A DNA stretch of 64,000 nt from Gossypium raimondii (GCF_025698545.1 NC_068565.1:1736001-1800000), one strand, 5' to 3'; shown: positions 1-12,980, counted from the first letter of the stretch. Notes: a model not told the origin generated them from the letters alone. Program-made: numbers and translations.

Positions 1-430
1 ACCCTAACTATGGCTTCCCCTTGCTGATTTCGTTCATATGAAGAAGATGAGCATAATTTGTCATCTTTTTCCTTTTAATTCATTTTAATTACTAGATTAC
101 CAAATTGCCCCTAACTTAAAAATTTTCTATTTCACTTATCTCATGTCCATTTTGTCTACCAAGTTACCAATGGTATAATTACCATATAAGGACCTCCAAT
201 TTAAAGTTTCATAACAATTGGACACCTCTAACATGTAGAACTCAACTTTTGCACTTTTACAATTTAGTCCTTTTGACTAAATTGAGTGCCCAAACGTCGA
301 AATTTTCGAACGAAATTTTCACGAAATCATTTTGTGAAATTGTAGACCATAAAAATATAAGAAAAATAAAATTTTCCTCATCGAATTTGTGGTCCCGAAA
401 CCACTGTTTCGATAACCTTAAATTTGGGTC
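1..430. other. intergenic, nothing recognised
   Basis: AT-rich DNA ahead of the copia fossil. The short open frame at 249-449 has no family resemblance and biased AT-rich composition. I see no gene, RNA or clear repeat end here. Confidence 0.5.
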
Positions 431-2373
431 ATTACAAGGATGGTGTTAAATTCTTGCTGCACAGGGGAAACAACAACTAAATCTGGGATAGGTTTGTTTG
501 TGATAGTAGTAGTAGGACCAGGAGGTATAATGAGGAGAGTATTAAAGGTCTCATCTTCATTAAAAATCTCCCCCTGAAGATGAGATGCTGCAAAGTATGG
601 TTCATTTTCAAAGAAGGTAACATCCCGAGAGACAAACATTCGGCGCAATGTTGGTGAGTAACACTTATAGCCTTTTTGTGTAGGGGAATATCCAATGAGG
701 ATGTAGGTGTGGGCTGGATCAAGTTTGGATTGATTTGGTTGATGGTTATGGACAAAAGCTTTACAGCCGAATATTTTGGCTGGAAGATTAGGAACATAAA
801 ATAGAGGGAAGGCCTTTAAAAGAGTATTTAGAGGTGTTTGGAAATTGAGGATCTTTGATGGCATTCGGTTTATGAGATAACAGGCAGTGAGGACAGCTTC
901 TCTCCACAAGTATTTTGGAACATTCATAGTGAACATTATGGCTCGAGCCACAGCAAGGAGATGATTTTTCTCTCAGAGATCCCGTTTTGTTGAGGAGTGT
1001 CAGGACAAGAGCTTTGGTGTATAATACATTAGTCAGAAAGGTATGGACTTAAGACAAAGTTGAAGTATTCTCTCCCATTGTCAGTACGGAGGGTATGTAT
1101 GGTAGAGTTGAATTGGGTTCGAACCATTGAGTGAAAATTTTGGAATACTTTGGGTGTTTCAGATTTTTCTTTGAGTAGATAGATCCAACAGACCCTAGTA
1201 TGATCATCAATGAATGTTATAAACCATCTAGCCTCTGTAATATTTTTCACTCGGCTAGCTCCCCATAGGTCACTATGGATTAACGAAAAAGGTTGGGACT
1301 GAATATGTGGTTTTAATGGGTATGGCACACGGGTATGTTTAGATAATTGGCAAATTTCACACTTCAAGGAACTAATACTTTTATTTGAAATAACAATGGA
1401 AGATGTTTTTCAAATACACAAAGTTTGATGTCCTAACCTACGGTGCCATAACATAATAGTGTCCTCTTTTGAAGTGGATAGAGCCAATCCCCTTGTGTCT
1501 TGTTTTTATTCCAAATATACATCCATCATCAACTTTAGCATGCCAATCATCCTCCCGATTTACATTCTGTATCACACAACCAATTGCGTAAAATTCAACA
1601 AGAACATTTTCATCCTTAGTAAGTTTACTAATTGAAAGTAAATTACAGGACAAGTTTGGGACATGTAGGACTTTATCGAGAGAAAACTCTCATCATTTGT
1701 ACTTCTCCTATTCCACCTCGGTGAGTAAGAACCGTCGGTTATGCGGATTCGGATTTGTTATGACAAAGAGTGTAGGTGTGAAACAACATGGAGTCACCGT
1801 CATGTGATCGAGGCGCTGAATCGAGTATCCAAGGAGATTGATTATTAGATTCAAAAGCAATGTTGAGGCGCAAGACCTTGAGTGGCTAGAGATCCATGAG
1901 TAGTGGGAGTACCAAGTATCTTATGGAGAGTCTCAAGTCGTGTTTTGGTTAGCGAACATCAAGAACATCATCGCGATAGTGGATGAATTAATTTCACCTT
2001 GAGTGATTCCCGATTGATATTCGAGTTATTTGTGATGTCTCGGTTGAGAAATTTTCATTGATATCACCCATTGGAGGACTAAACCAAGGAATTTTTAGGA
2101 AGGAAATTAGAGAAAAAATTAGGATCAAATGAATCCTAAAGCTCGATGCCATGAAAAAACTCGGAGGAAAAATTCAGTTCAATTTCTACCGCTTTAGTTT
2201 ACTGATTTATAAAGAGAGAAATAATCATTTTAAAGGAAATAAATCCTAATTCCTAAGAATCAAGAATTGATATCCTAATTTCCTAAGAATCGAGAATCGA
2301 GATTAGTTTCTATTTACAAGAGAACTAATAGTAATAAGGTAAGATTTCTATCCTTAATTATAGGATTCCAACA
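430..2373 (-). mobile_element. Ty1/copia LTR retrotransposon fossil, 5' part only
   Basis: A broken copia-type element on the minus strand. A short LTR (2152-2373) begins TGTTGGAATCC and ends in CA. A primer-binding-like stretch resembling the initiator-Met tRNA site follows directly (about 2141-2151). Then come the protease/GAG-pre-integrase zone (about 1400-1990, with the NLLSISKL motif) and the integrase core and C-terminal part (about 430-1370; zinc-binding CEICQLSKH, HSDLWG, FIDDHTR and TDNGREY motifs). Reverse transcriptase, RNase H and the second LTR are absent, so the element is truncated near 430. The coding parts carry several breaks. The order of domains (integrase ahead of where RT would lie) is the copia order. 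Age cannot be dated without a second LTR; the decay suggests it is not recent. Confidence 0.85.
2152..2373 (-). repeat. solo-visible short LTR of the copia fossil
   Basis: About 222 bp. It starts with TGTTGG on the minus strand, ends in CA and abuts a primer-binding-like site. No partner LTR is in the window, so the boundaries rest on terminal motifs only. Confidence 0.6.
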
Positions 2374-2604
2374 ATGATGTTATTTTGATATGTTTAATTA
2401 ATTTGTAATTTTGTAAATTAGTTTAAAATGTCATTGTTGGTTGCATTTAAAATACAAATTTAAAATCATATTGAAACACATAAAATTATGCTAGTATATT
2501 TTAATTAATTATCTATAAATATATATTAATATCGTTAATTACAATTTTTTTTAAAAAATCATATTAATGTCTCAGAAAATAGCTAAAAATTTAAAATTTA
2601 TAAG

Positions 2605-3790
2605 CAAACATGTCAAATGAAAATTCACCCTCAACATTTGGGGCTTTTTCACTTCATTCCTTAACTCTTTTTTTTTAATCTCACCCACAACATTGCAAAA
2701 TTTTTTAAATAAAGTCAAAATTAATGGAAACTGTCAATTAACAAGGCACGACACATAGTTGATGAATTTGGTGATATGATATGATACATCATCTTTAATA
2801 TCGCATTTTATAAAAATAAAAAATGTTAAAAAAGTACAAAAATTTATTTCTTTTTTCTTCTTTGTCTTTCCCATTATACTTTCTTTCCCTTTCCTTTTTT
2901 TCTTTACTTTATTTTCTTGTCTTTTTTTCCGCTTTCTTCTTCTTTCTTTTTCTTCTCCACAAAAACCCTAGCGACATTCTTTCAAGCCATGCCATCGTAT
3001 GCCGTGCTCTGTTTACACGGTCGGCGTCGTTCGTCGGTGCCAGTGTCTTCTTTCTCTCTTACTCCCTCTCTCTCCTTTCGTTTCTTCTTTTTTTTTCTTC
3101 TTCCTCTCGATAATTTACACGGTTTATATCTTTCAGAATTCAACACGATTTGTTCAGAATTGAACCTTTAGTCCCGAACTATTCTCTTTTCGATCTCAGA
3201 GCTCCACCGTGTCACAAACTTGAGCTTCACCCTCTAGATCGTCAAGAAAGTGACCGGATCTCCACGAATCAAACTTTGATTGAAAAAAGGTCTTCGAAAG
3301 AGGGTATTTTCTTTTAAAAGAATTGTTTGATTGGTTATTGGCTGATGATGTTTATTGTCGTTTGTTAGCTTTAGATGAGATTTGTTAGGCATGGGGATGT
3401 TAGTGGTTTATGAGTTGGCGATGGTGATCGATGGAGCAAGAAAGAGATAGGGTTGGCCGAGGTGGTCTCGATTTAGGGTGGTGACAATGGTGGCTTGGTG
3501 TATGTTGGTTAGTGTGCTGGGGTAATGATTGAAGGGTATTGAGATCGAGGGAGAAGGCATGAGTGTAGGGAACATGTAGTTGAGAGAGAAGAAGAATTCG
3601 AAAGAGGGGGAAATCTAATAAAGAAAATGAACTACGAAATGAAGATTTTTAAATTATTTTTTAAAAAAATTCTCAATATTTTCTTTTTTGCAATTTTGTG
3701 AGATTTAAACCCAAAAAAAAAAAATAATGGTCGAAGTTTAAAAGATCTCAAATGCTGAGGGTGAATTTTTCAATTATGCCTTTTAAAAAC
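2605..3790. mobile_element. TIR DNA element, non-autonomous, about 1.2 kb
   Basis: The two ends are inverted copies: the left end reads AAATTCACCCTCAACATTTG and the right end, on the opposite strand, reads AAATTCACCCTCAGCATTTG. The interior holds a long pyrimidine-rich tract (2845-2960). After it comes a much more GC-rich stretch (2960-3600) with an AAAACCCTAGCGAC leader-like motif and no long open frame. No transposase is visible. The mix of transposon ends and gene-leader-like sequence suggests a captured host fragment, but the source is not recognisable. Outer limits are uncertain by about 20 bp and no clean target duplication was found. Confidence 0.5.
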
Positions 3791-4440
3791 AAAAATCAAT
3801 TTGAATAATTATTAATTTTTTTTATTTGGTATACAAGCGGTGAAATTCTTTTATTTCACAAAGAGGTTGAGATTTTAGCATAGTGCCTTATATATTTTAA
3901 ATTTTTTAAATATAATTTAATGATATATAATAAAATTTTACACTCGGATGTGAAATTAAAACTTTTCACCACCTATATATAAGATAATTATTCAATCACT
4001 ATTATGGCTAAATTAGTCATACATGTCATTTTTTCTTTAATTGGTCAAATATGTTATTTCTGAATATTTGAGAAATATGTCAATTTTAGATAGTGTAAAA
4101 ATTGCGTCGAAATTTTTCACATTCTCTCTAAAATTGATTTATTTTCTTAATTTTTTAAAAATAGTCTATTTAACCAATTAACAAAAAAAGACATATATGA
4201 CTAATTTAATCTATTATTATACGTTCACGCATATTTAATATTCTCTAATTTAAAATATCTCATCATCGAATTTAATAAAATATTTAATTTAATAAATAAT
4301 TTTTAAAAAGTAGAGAGGCGAAATTTTGAAAATAAAAATAGTTGAATTAAATTTCAAATATATAAAAGTTGTATGCAATTTAAGCATATTTTAACTTTTA
4401 GTTTTAAGTTTTGAAGGATAAGATTAAATATTAAATTTTC
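3791..4440. other. AT-rich intergenic DNA
   Basis: No coding frame or clear element ends. It holds phrases such as 'aaaattgcgtcgaaattttt' that look like decayed repeat DNA. Confidence 0.4.
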
Positions 4441-4449
4441 TAAAATATA

Positions 4450-4822
4450 GAAACTAGCGTCACGTTTTATTTTAAGTCCTTGTATTCTTCCTTCATTTGA
4501 AATTTAAACTTTTATTTTTACTTTTTAGCATTTAGTCCCTCAAATTTTTAGATTTTACAATTCAAGTTCAATTTCAGCACTTTTAAAATTTTCTATTAAA
4601 TTTGTTAGTATGGAAATTTTAAAATCTTTTTGGTAGCCATATGACAAAAATGACGTAATAAATTTGAATTTAATAGAAGAATTTTGACGGTGTTAATAAT
4701 TGGACTTACTTTTTAAATGTACAAAAAAAGGACTAGAAGGACTAAATTTCATAAATTAAAAATAGAAAGATTAAATTCCAAAGGCAAGAAGAATAACGAG
4801 ACTTAGAGCATATTTTAACCTT
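4450..4822. mobile_element. degenerate MITE-like fold-back (related to 5122-5448)
   Basis: The left half (AAGTCCTTGTATTCTTCCTTC and 'atttagtccctcaaattttt') and the right half (ending GAGCATATTTTAACC) are imperfect inverted copies and share wording with the element at 5122-5448. The left terminus is decayed and no target duplication could be read. Confidence 0.45.
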
Positions 4823-5121
4823 TATATAAAAGAAAGAAGAGATAAAACAACATTTATTACCTAAAGCTTGGAAAGAACTTCCACCTTAGACCTTGAATTT
4901 TCTTTCATATTAATCTCAAAACTTGACAAAATTTTTCATTTTAGTCATTGAACATGAATTTTTTTAATTTAGCTCCTAAACTTAGATTCTAGTAACGCAC
5001 GATAACGTGACACTGTTATGACACAAGCTGAACATATCACACCCCCAACATTTTTAACCAAAACTTAAAGACCAAATTAAAAAGAGATGTTATTTTGAGA
5101 AAACTTACTAAATTTGTGGAA

Positions 5122-5448
5122 GGTTAAAGTATGCTATAGGTTCCTGTACTATTTACAATTTTAAAATTTAGTCTTTGTACTTTTATTTTAAAAATTTAAT
5201 TCCTTTACTTTTCAGATTTTAAAATGTAGGTCCAATTGTTAAAACTATTACTTTTTATTGCTAAATTTATTGGTGTGACATTTTGAAATAAAAAAAAACT
5301 TACTTGGTTTAATAGCATTGTAACTAAAAAATTGACCTTCGGATTTGAATTTTGAAATATGAAAAATAGAAGGCTAAATTCATAAAAATAAAAAGTATGA
5401 GGACTAAATTTCGAAATTTCAAAGAGTACAGGTACTTATGTTGTAACC
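5122..5448. mobile_element. MITE with 9-bp target duplication (Mutator-like)
   Basis: A 327-bp fold-back element. It begins GGTTAAAGTATGC and ends with the inverted counterpart (opposite strand GGTTACAACATAAG); both ends continue into CCTGTACT. It is flanked by perfect 9-bp direct repeats TTTGTGGAA at 5113-5121 and 5449-5457. A 9-bp duplication is the usual footprint of Mutator-superfamily transposases. There is no coding capacity. It sits about 300 bp upstream of the CLC-d start codon, so it lies in or near that gene's promoter. Confidence 0.8.
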
Positions 5449-5744
5449 TTTGTGGAAATATTGCTTTCACCCTACAAATAAAAAGGAAAAACAGAACGAC
5501 AGTCATGCTCACGAACTCAAATAAATAAATAAAAATAAAAATAAAAAGAGAAGAGAAGAGAGAAAGTAATTTACATTTCTGCAGCAGAATCTCCCTTTGA
5601 ATTTCCAAGAGTTTTTTGATCCGTAAAATATTTGGAAGGTACGTAAGAGCTTTGTAATTGTGGATTGATCTCGTCGAAGCTTAGGTTAGGGTTTTCTAAG
5701 GATCTGTTCAAGAGATCGATCGATTTTCGCGAAATCGATCGATC

Positions 5745-8700
5745 ATGTTATCGAATCATTTTGAAAATGGAATGGATATGGCGAGGCTTGCTTGGTCCCG
5801 GCTTCCACATTCAGAAGACGGTGAGCTTGACGGAGTCGGATTATTGAGTACTTCAAGCAATAGGAACGGCGTCGAGAGCCTTGATTACGAAGTTATTGAA
5901 AATTACGCCTATCGAGAAGAACAGGTACTACTTTTTTAAAAAAAATTCGTAAAAGAATATGAAAAATACAGCTGATTTTTATGTTTTATGTTATTGAAAA
6001 TATGTATTTATTTTAATTTAATTTAGGCTCAAAGAGGAAAGTTTTTTGTTGGATATAACGTGGCCGTTAAGTGGTTCTTCGCTTTGCTCATCGGCATCGG
6101 TAAGTTATTTGTTTCTTGATTCCGATTCCGCTTAGTTATTTTAGTTTTTAAGGGGGAAAAAAGATAATTCAGTTATTTTTGTTATTTTAGTTTTATTTAT
6201 TTACTGAATTTTTTAAACTACTGCTAGCTTAATCTTAGAAAGAATAAAAACGCCAGAACCATATTGGTTGCTAAGATTCTATGACAAATGGAATCATTTA
6301 GTCTGAAAGGTGATATACTAATCTGAAATTGGATAATTGTTAGGTTAATAAAGATTAGATGATCCATTATTTGCCCTGCTAAATTAGGAACTTGTCTGTT
6401 GCACTGCTTTAAGTGATTCTTTTTATTATTGATAGTGAATTCTTATATCATTTTTGTAATCTGGTATTTGGTAGTGTGGATAACATATTTTCTCTTGATT
6501 GCTTTCAGGAACTGGGTTAGCTGCTGTATTTATCAATATTTCTGTTGAGAACTTTGCTGGATGGAAGTTTGCATTGACTTTTAACATAATACAAAAGTCA
6601 TATCTGGCTGGTTTTTTAATGTACATCTTAATCAACTTAGCTTTAGTCTTTTCTTCTGTATATATCATCACCCACTTTGCTCCGGCAGCAGCAGGGTCTG
6701 GTATTCCTGAAATCAAGGGTTATTTGAATGGTAAGTTTATGTTTTTTCTTTATCTGTTTTGTTCCTATACTCATTACTGAGCCATCCCTAAGTTTTGAAT
6801 AGGCTGACAGTCCGATTCTTATCCCAACCCTCAGGAATTGATATTCCCGGTATCCTTCTTTTCAGAACTTTGATTGGAAAGGTATGATAATTTTGCCCAC
6901 ATCATGTTGCAACTGAGATTAGCTATGAATTAGTTGTTACATCATAGTTCACAGGTGCTTTTAATAGGAACACTTGAGAAGTAAGATTTTAAAAATCTTA
7001 TGAATTCAAATTGTGGTTTCAAGGTTTATCAACCCACATCCACAGTCCACACCTTTTAATATCCCTCTCTATATCTATTACACTTACCTTCTTCTCATTG
7101 TAATTTACAGATATTTGGAAGTATTGGTTCAGTTGGAGGTGGTTTAGCTCTGGGCAAAGAGGGACCTCTTGTCCATACTGGTGCTTGTATTGCTTCTTTA
7201 CTTGGACAAGTAAGCACTTAGTTGTAGACTTAGCTGTAGAATTATGCTTATGTCGGTATAATTTCAGCTTAGTTTTCTCTGAAATTTCACAATTTTATAG
7301 TTAAGAAGTGACTTAATTACTGATCTTTACATGCTGTTCTTCTTGTTGCCCCTTGCCCCCCTCCCCCACTCTTTTCTCCCCCTTGCCCTTACCTTGAAGA
7401 GAGGAGGGTTGATTTTGCCTTACAACCATTTGTTGGTTTCAGTCTTGGAATGCTATATTAGTGTATTTTAACACTGTATCAATGTTCTTCTTCCTTCAAA
7501 CTTGAATATTCTTCTTGTTGTCTGGCATATCTTCAGAACTTGCAATGCATGCTAAATTTTCTTTTCATGTTCTGTGTTGACTCAGGGTGGATCCACAAAA
7601 TACCATCTAAGTTCCAGGTGGCTTCAATTCTTCAAGAGCGATCGGGATCGCCGTGATCTTGTGAGTATAAGAGCAACTAATTGATTGATATTTCTGGACA
7701 TACTATATAGGAGAATGCCTTTCTGGATTTTCTCTTGTTTCCTGTATAACTGTTAAAAGTGAATCCTCCTAGGGTACAGTTTACTTCCTGACTTCCAAAT
7801 CATCATATTTTTGTAATGTGTTTCACTATTTATTTTGCTATTCCGGCTGGTTTTGGTTGCTTTAATTGGAACTTATATATTTGATTATGGTCTATCATTT
7901 TTTTCAATAATGGTGGTAATATACCTCTAAATTTTCTAATTTTTTCGAATTTATGTAATGTCTTGAAAAGGTGACCTGTGGCTGTGCAGCTGGAGTTGCT
8001 GCTGCTTTTAGAGCTCCAGTTGGGGGTGTATTATTTGCATTGGAGGAGGTTACATCTTGGTAATGAACTTCTATTCTTACTTGCTGTTTACATATATGCA
8101 CAAGCATGTTTATGTATGGACTAAATTGTTCTAATTAATTTTCTCGTATTCCCATCTGTATCTTCTGTTACACAATTATAATTTTTTGCCATTCATGTGG
8201 AAGTGCAGATATAGATCTGTATGGATATATGTTTTGTACCTATGGATATAGCTGCATTCAACTCTAACCTTCATATTTTCTGAACTTTGCTTTTGAAGGT
8301 GGAGGAGTCAACTAATGTGGCGTGTCTTTTTCACTTCTGCGGTTGTGGCTGTTGTGGTGCGTGTTGCTATGGGATGGTGTAAAAGTGGAAACTGTGGACA
8401 TTTTGGTGGTGGTGGCTTTATTATATGGGATATATCAGAGTTAGGATCTTCCTTAAGCTCTTGTATGTTAACTGCTCTAACCTTTTGCTTGGCTTTAGAC
8501 TTACTGCTTGAAAACTTTTTCTTTTTTCTCTTTCTTTCATCCTTTGTAGTGGTCAAGAGGACTATTCTTTTGAGGAATTATTGCCAATGGCAGTTATTGG
8601 AATCATTGGGGGTCTACTAGGTAGAGCTTTTGAATTGCATTTCACATCTGTTCTGATGATCTTGATCTTAGTTTCTTAGTTTGTTAAATATCTTCTATTA

Positions 8701-11700
8701 ATATTTATTTATTTTTCTATTGAGCCCAGGAGCTTTGTTTAACCAACTTACTATTTATGTAACTCGCTGGCGACGTAATTATTTGCACAAGAAAGGGAAT
8801 CGAGTTAAGGTGAGGAATTCAAGTAACTGTAGAAACTGCTTGGGTTCTCAATGAGTATATGTAATGTTTTTAACTACCGCTTCCCCCCACTGGTTGTCCG
8901 AAAAAAAAACATTGCAGATATATGAAGCTTGCCTTATCTCTGTTTTAACGTCTGTTATATCTTTTGGACTACCGCTACTAAGAAACTGCAGTCCATGCCC
9001 TGACTCAGATCCTGGCTCTGAAATTGAATGTCCAAGGGCTCCTGGAGTGGATGGGAATTATGTGAATGTAAGATATGCTCATATAAGTTACATACTGTTT
9101 ATATTAGCTTGATGTGAATGGTGTGCAATATTTTTTCTTACCTTTTCGAGTCACAATGCAGCTTCCCTTTGGTAAATGCTTTTTCTGACTAGTTTAAATC
9201 TATATGGCTATAATTATTCTGGTTTTTCTTTGCTAATTTATCAGATAAAATATACTACTTAGAGAATAATTCAAACCTGACTGTGTTTACTGAATGCTAG
9301 AGTACAGGAACTGCACCCAGCTATGCCTTAAATTTCCTTTCTTGTTCTTTTGAACCTTAAGCAACTTTGTTGTCAGGTTTTTGTTGAAGATTTAGCTCAA
9401 CTTTCTATTTTCTAACTTAGGGCTGCGCTCTTTGTTCTTATTTCTGTCTTCTGGAAGCATTTATTTTTCCTCAATTTGATTTAATTTGATCTGCAGTTCT
9501 ACTGCGGTAAGGACAAGGAATACAATGATCTTGCAACTATTTTCTTCAATACTCAGGTCTCTAATCTTTTGAGATTCGTCCTTTCCATTGAAATCTAGTT
9601 GCATTGTAGTTTCTATTTTAACAGGTTTTACGTTTTTCACAGGATGATGCCATCAGGAATTTGTTTAGTGCAAAAACAATTCATGAGTTCAGTGCTAAAA
9701 GCTTGTTGACATTTTTGGTAGTGCTCTGTAAACTTGTTGACTTCCTTACAAGCATACTGATAATTCACGTTAATACCCTCTTCCTTACAAGTATACAGCG
9801 GCCAATATTTTTCTAACACTGAAATCATTTGTGGTCTTTTTTTTTCTTTTTCTTTTTTTTTTCCAAATGATTTATTTCAGGTTATGTTTTATACCTTAGC
9901 AGTAGTGACATTTGGTACTGCTGTTCCAGCTGGTCAATTTGTTCCTGGAATAATGATAGGATCAACATACGGCCGTCTTGTTGGTATTTTCACTGTTAAC
10001 CATTACAAGAAGCTCAACATTGACGAGGGAACGTAAGTAAATTGTTTGGTTTAGTTGTCTGGAATTTGAAATTGCGAAAATTTGAAGTTGGGTCCAAGTG
10101 TCTCCTCCAAAGTAAGCAATAATGATCCATGAGCACTATGAAAAAAATTAATTACATTAGTCATAAACAGCTGAAGAAATAAAGCAGAAGTCAAAAGACT
10201 GTTATTAGTCAATTTAGATCCAAAATGAACACTCTTGATTGTATGGTGTTTTGTAATTGCCTTTCTACCTTTTGTTAATGAGTCCTAAGAGTCTCACCTT
10301 TCTTGTTAAATATCTCGGAATTTCAATGCTAAAGTGCTCCGTAACTTGGTGGACTTGCAGATATGCGCTTTTAGGAGCTGCTTCATTTCTTGGGGGTTCT
10401 ATGCGTATGACAGTATCTCTGTGTGTCATAATGGTCGAAATCACAAATAACTTGAAACTTTTACCTCTTATTATGCTTGTTCTTCTCATATCTAAGGTAT
10501 TTATTTGAATAATGTTTACTTTGTCTGATTCTTGCTTAACGTGATTTGATAAGTCCTCTCTCATTTTCCCTCCCAGGCTGTTGGTGATGTTTTCAATGAA
10601 GGTTTATATGATGAACAAACACGATTGAGGGGCATTCCGTTGCTGGAATCAAGACCCAAGTATGTGATGCGGAAAATGACTGCCAGGGAAGCCTGTGGGA
10701 ACCAGAAGGTTAGTTGATCGATTCTTTTAAATTCTTTCACTGGCGAAGATGAACTCTTTTGCGGTGTTTGGCACAAAAATCATCTCAAATGTAGATATGA
10801 TCCAAGTGTTATATGAACAACTATGTTCTTAAAACAAAGTACAACTTTGATGTGGCTCCTATGATTTGATCCCTAAGCAGCTTGTATTTCTATAGGTTCT
10901 TTCGCTTCCTCGGGTTGTAAAGGTTGCAGATGCTGTTTCCATTTTGCGGAGCAATAAACATAACGGCTTTCCTGTGAGCATAACTTTCATATGCTTGTTT
11001 CTCTAAATCAAAATCAGCAAATTTTGAAATTTATTTAATTTCACCCTACCTAGGTGGTTGATCACACGAGAGATGGAGAACCTCTTGTTATTGGACTCAT
11101 GCTTCGAAGGTACAACAAAATAATTTATTTTCACTTTTCTTCATTTTGTAGAGCTGACGGATACTCAAAAGAACTAACTGCTGCATTTGTTTTGTAATGC
11201 AGTCACCTACTGGTACTTCTTCAATCCAAGATTGGTTTCCAGCATAGTCCTTTACCTTCTCATTCCAGAAGTGGATCCGGAGCAATTAGGTGAGTCAGAA
11301 TTTGCTGGATTTGAGATTTTTTACTGTCCTTCTGGCTTGTTGTTCAGTTAAGCTTAAGACTAAATGGGTCCCATTATTTACAGGCATAATTTCAGTGAAT
11401 TTGCTAAACCTGTTTCGAGTAAAGGAATATCAATAGATGATATTTATCTTAGTTCAGAGGATTTAGAAATGTACATAGATCTTGCACCATTTCTGAATCC
11501 TTCACCGTATGTAGTACCCGAAGATATGTCTTTAACCAAGGTGAGTTTTTCATTTTTAACTCAGATTATTGTGTTTGTTTGCTATAGTATACACATCTTG
11601 TATCTTATAAAGTGTTCAATGTTTGTGACGGTATAGGTATACAATCTTTTCCGCCAACTAGGATTGAGACACATATTTGTTGTTCCTCGTGCATCTCGAG

Positions 11701-12120
11701 TGATTGGTGTAATCACTAGAAAGGATCTGCTGATCGAGGAGGTATTTCGTGCTGCATCAATTTTTTGATAAGATTACTGGGGACTGCAATAATTGAACTT
11801 TAATCTTACCCCATTGCAGGAATCTGAGGATTCAGCTACAATGGAGCTCCAATCAACTAGTGTAAGGTCTCTATGCTGCTTTACTTCTGTTTAGTGATTT
11901 AATTTCTGCCATCATGACATTCAGTGACCCATATAGAGGGATTCTAAGTTGGAAAAGGATTTTTCTTGAATTTATCTATCTATATATGTATGTATGTGTA
12001 TTTATATATGTATGTGGTTGTGGCAGAGGTCAGCGACATAAGACAAGATTGTTGGAAGAGAATGGTGCAGATGCAGAACGGCCACTTCTGAATGGTCTTT
12101 TGGTTCAAAATCAAAGGTAA
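5745..12120 (+). CDS. CLC-D: CLC-d type chloride channel / anion-proton exchanger
   Basis: Membrane anion transporter of the CLC family. In Arabidopsis, CLC-d works in the trans-Golgi network and early endosomes beside the V-ATPase. Exons: 5745-5924, 6027-6099, 6509-6730, 6835-6881, 7111-7209, 7586-7660, 7971-8059, 8299-8439, 8550-8620, 8730-8809, 8918-9067, 9497-9556, 9643-9717, 9881-10032, 10361-10496, 10577-10708, 10896-10973, 11054-11109, 11203-11289, 11384-11540, 11637-11741, 11820-11866, 12027-12120. They total 2406 nt, giving 801 aa (Arabidopsis CLC-d is close to 790). Anion-pathway motifs are GSGIPE (147-152), GKEGP (189-193, gating Glu191) and GQFVP (472-476). Glu258 in ALEEV sits at the proton-glutamate position, so exchange rather than channel activity is likely. 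Ser148 (not Pro) predicts chloride over nitrate. Two CBS domains fill the C-terminal 220 residues. The start MLSNHFENG matches the family N-terminus. The last intron offers two overlapping donors (see findings). Confidence 0.97.
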
Positions 12121-12740
12121 AAGATCATTAACCTGCTTCATTCTTCTATTCTTTTTTGGTTCTACCATTTGTGTCCCTCATATCATGTTCTTTCTTTTTC
12201 TACCTAAATTTACCCATGAGTCTCACGGTCTGAAATTTTGTATCATCATATTTATTAAAATGTTATAAAATGAAAGAAAATTGATGTATTTTTGCATTTG
12301 TATATGCTAATGATTGGCTAGTTGTTTTCTTCTACTTTTTTGGGCACCAATTTTAGGGTTGGATCCCAATGAGATAAATCCACCCAATATTTATTTTTCC
12401 TAATTCACAAAAAAATTGAAATACACTTTTCTAAAACGGGTTAGAGTCTAGTTTTTTAACTCCGAGTTAAAAAGTTACTATGTTACATTTATTTTATATA
12501 TTTATTTTTTAAAACTTTTAAAATTTTCATTCTTTATATATTTAACTCCACAAGTAAGGCGGGATGAGGTGACGACAAGTGTCATATAGGATAAATGTAT
12601 AAAAGAAATGAGACAATTTTTAATTTTACTTGTAGAGTTAAAAGTTTATTGTCGTGTACTAAATACTAACATTTAAATTTAACCAAATTCATAATAGGCA
12701 AATATAATTTGGCTTAATTCATTATTTCGGTTTTTTCTTT
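12121..12740. other. CLC-d 3' flank, AT-rich
   Basis: 3' untranslated region and flank of CLC-d. Nothing else is recognised. The exact polyadenylation site cannot be fixed by eye. Confidence 0.4.
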
Positions 12741-12784
12741 TTTTTGGTTACATTTAGGTATTTAAAGGGTTCTTTTATAATAGT

Positions 12785-12980
12785 TTTTAGGGATAATGGC
12801 AGAAATTACTCCTGTACTTTATCAAATCTTTCAATGTTGGCACATATATTTTTGTTTTCTCATTTTGGTACTTCATCCAAGACGTGTTTTAACATGTGGA
12901 CCTGTAATGAAGTGACACTTGGTGATGTGGACCACACAAAATTTTGAATTGGCGAGTGACTTATTAGAAAAATTCCCTTT
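12785..12980. repeat. interspersed repeat fragment
   Basis: Text of the type 'cctgtactttatcaaatctt ... cattttggtacttcatcc' resembles the 'ggtacttgtactttaaaa' wording at 62485-62640. This kind of sequence recurs in the window's intergenic DNA. Ends are not resolved. Confidence 0.35.

Noticed and set aside
2823-3171. Two overlapping Phe/Ser-rich open frames resembling a membrane protein
   Set aside because: Artefact of a long T/C-rich tract inside the TIR element.
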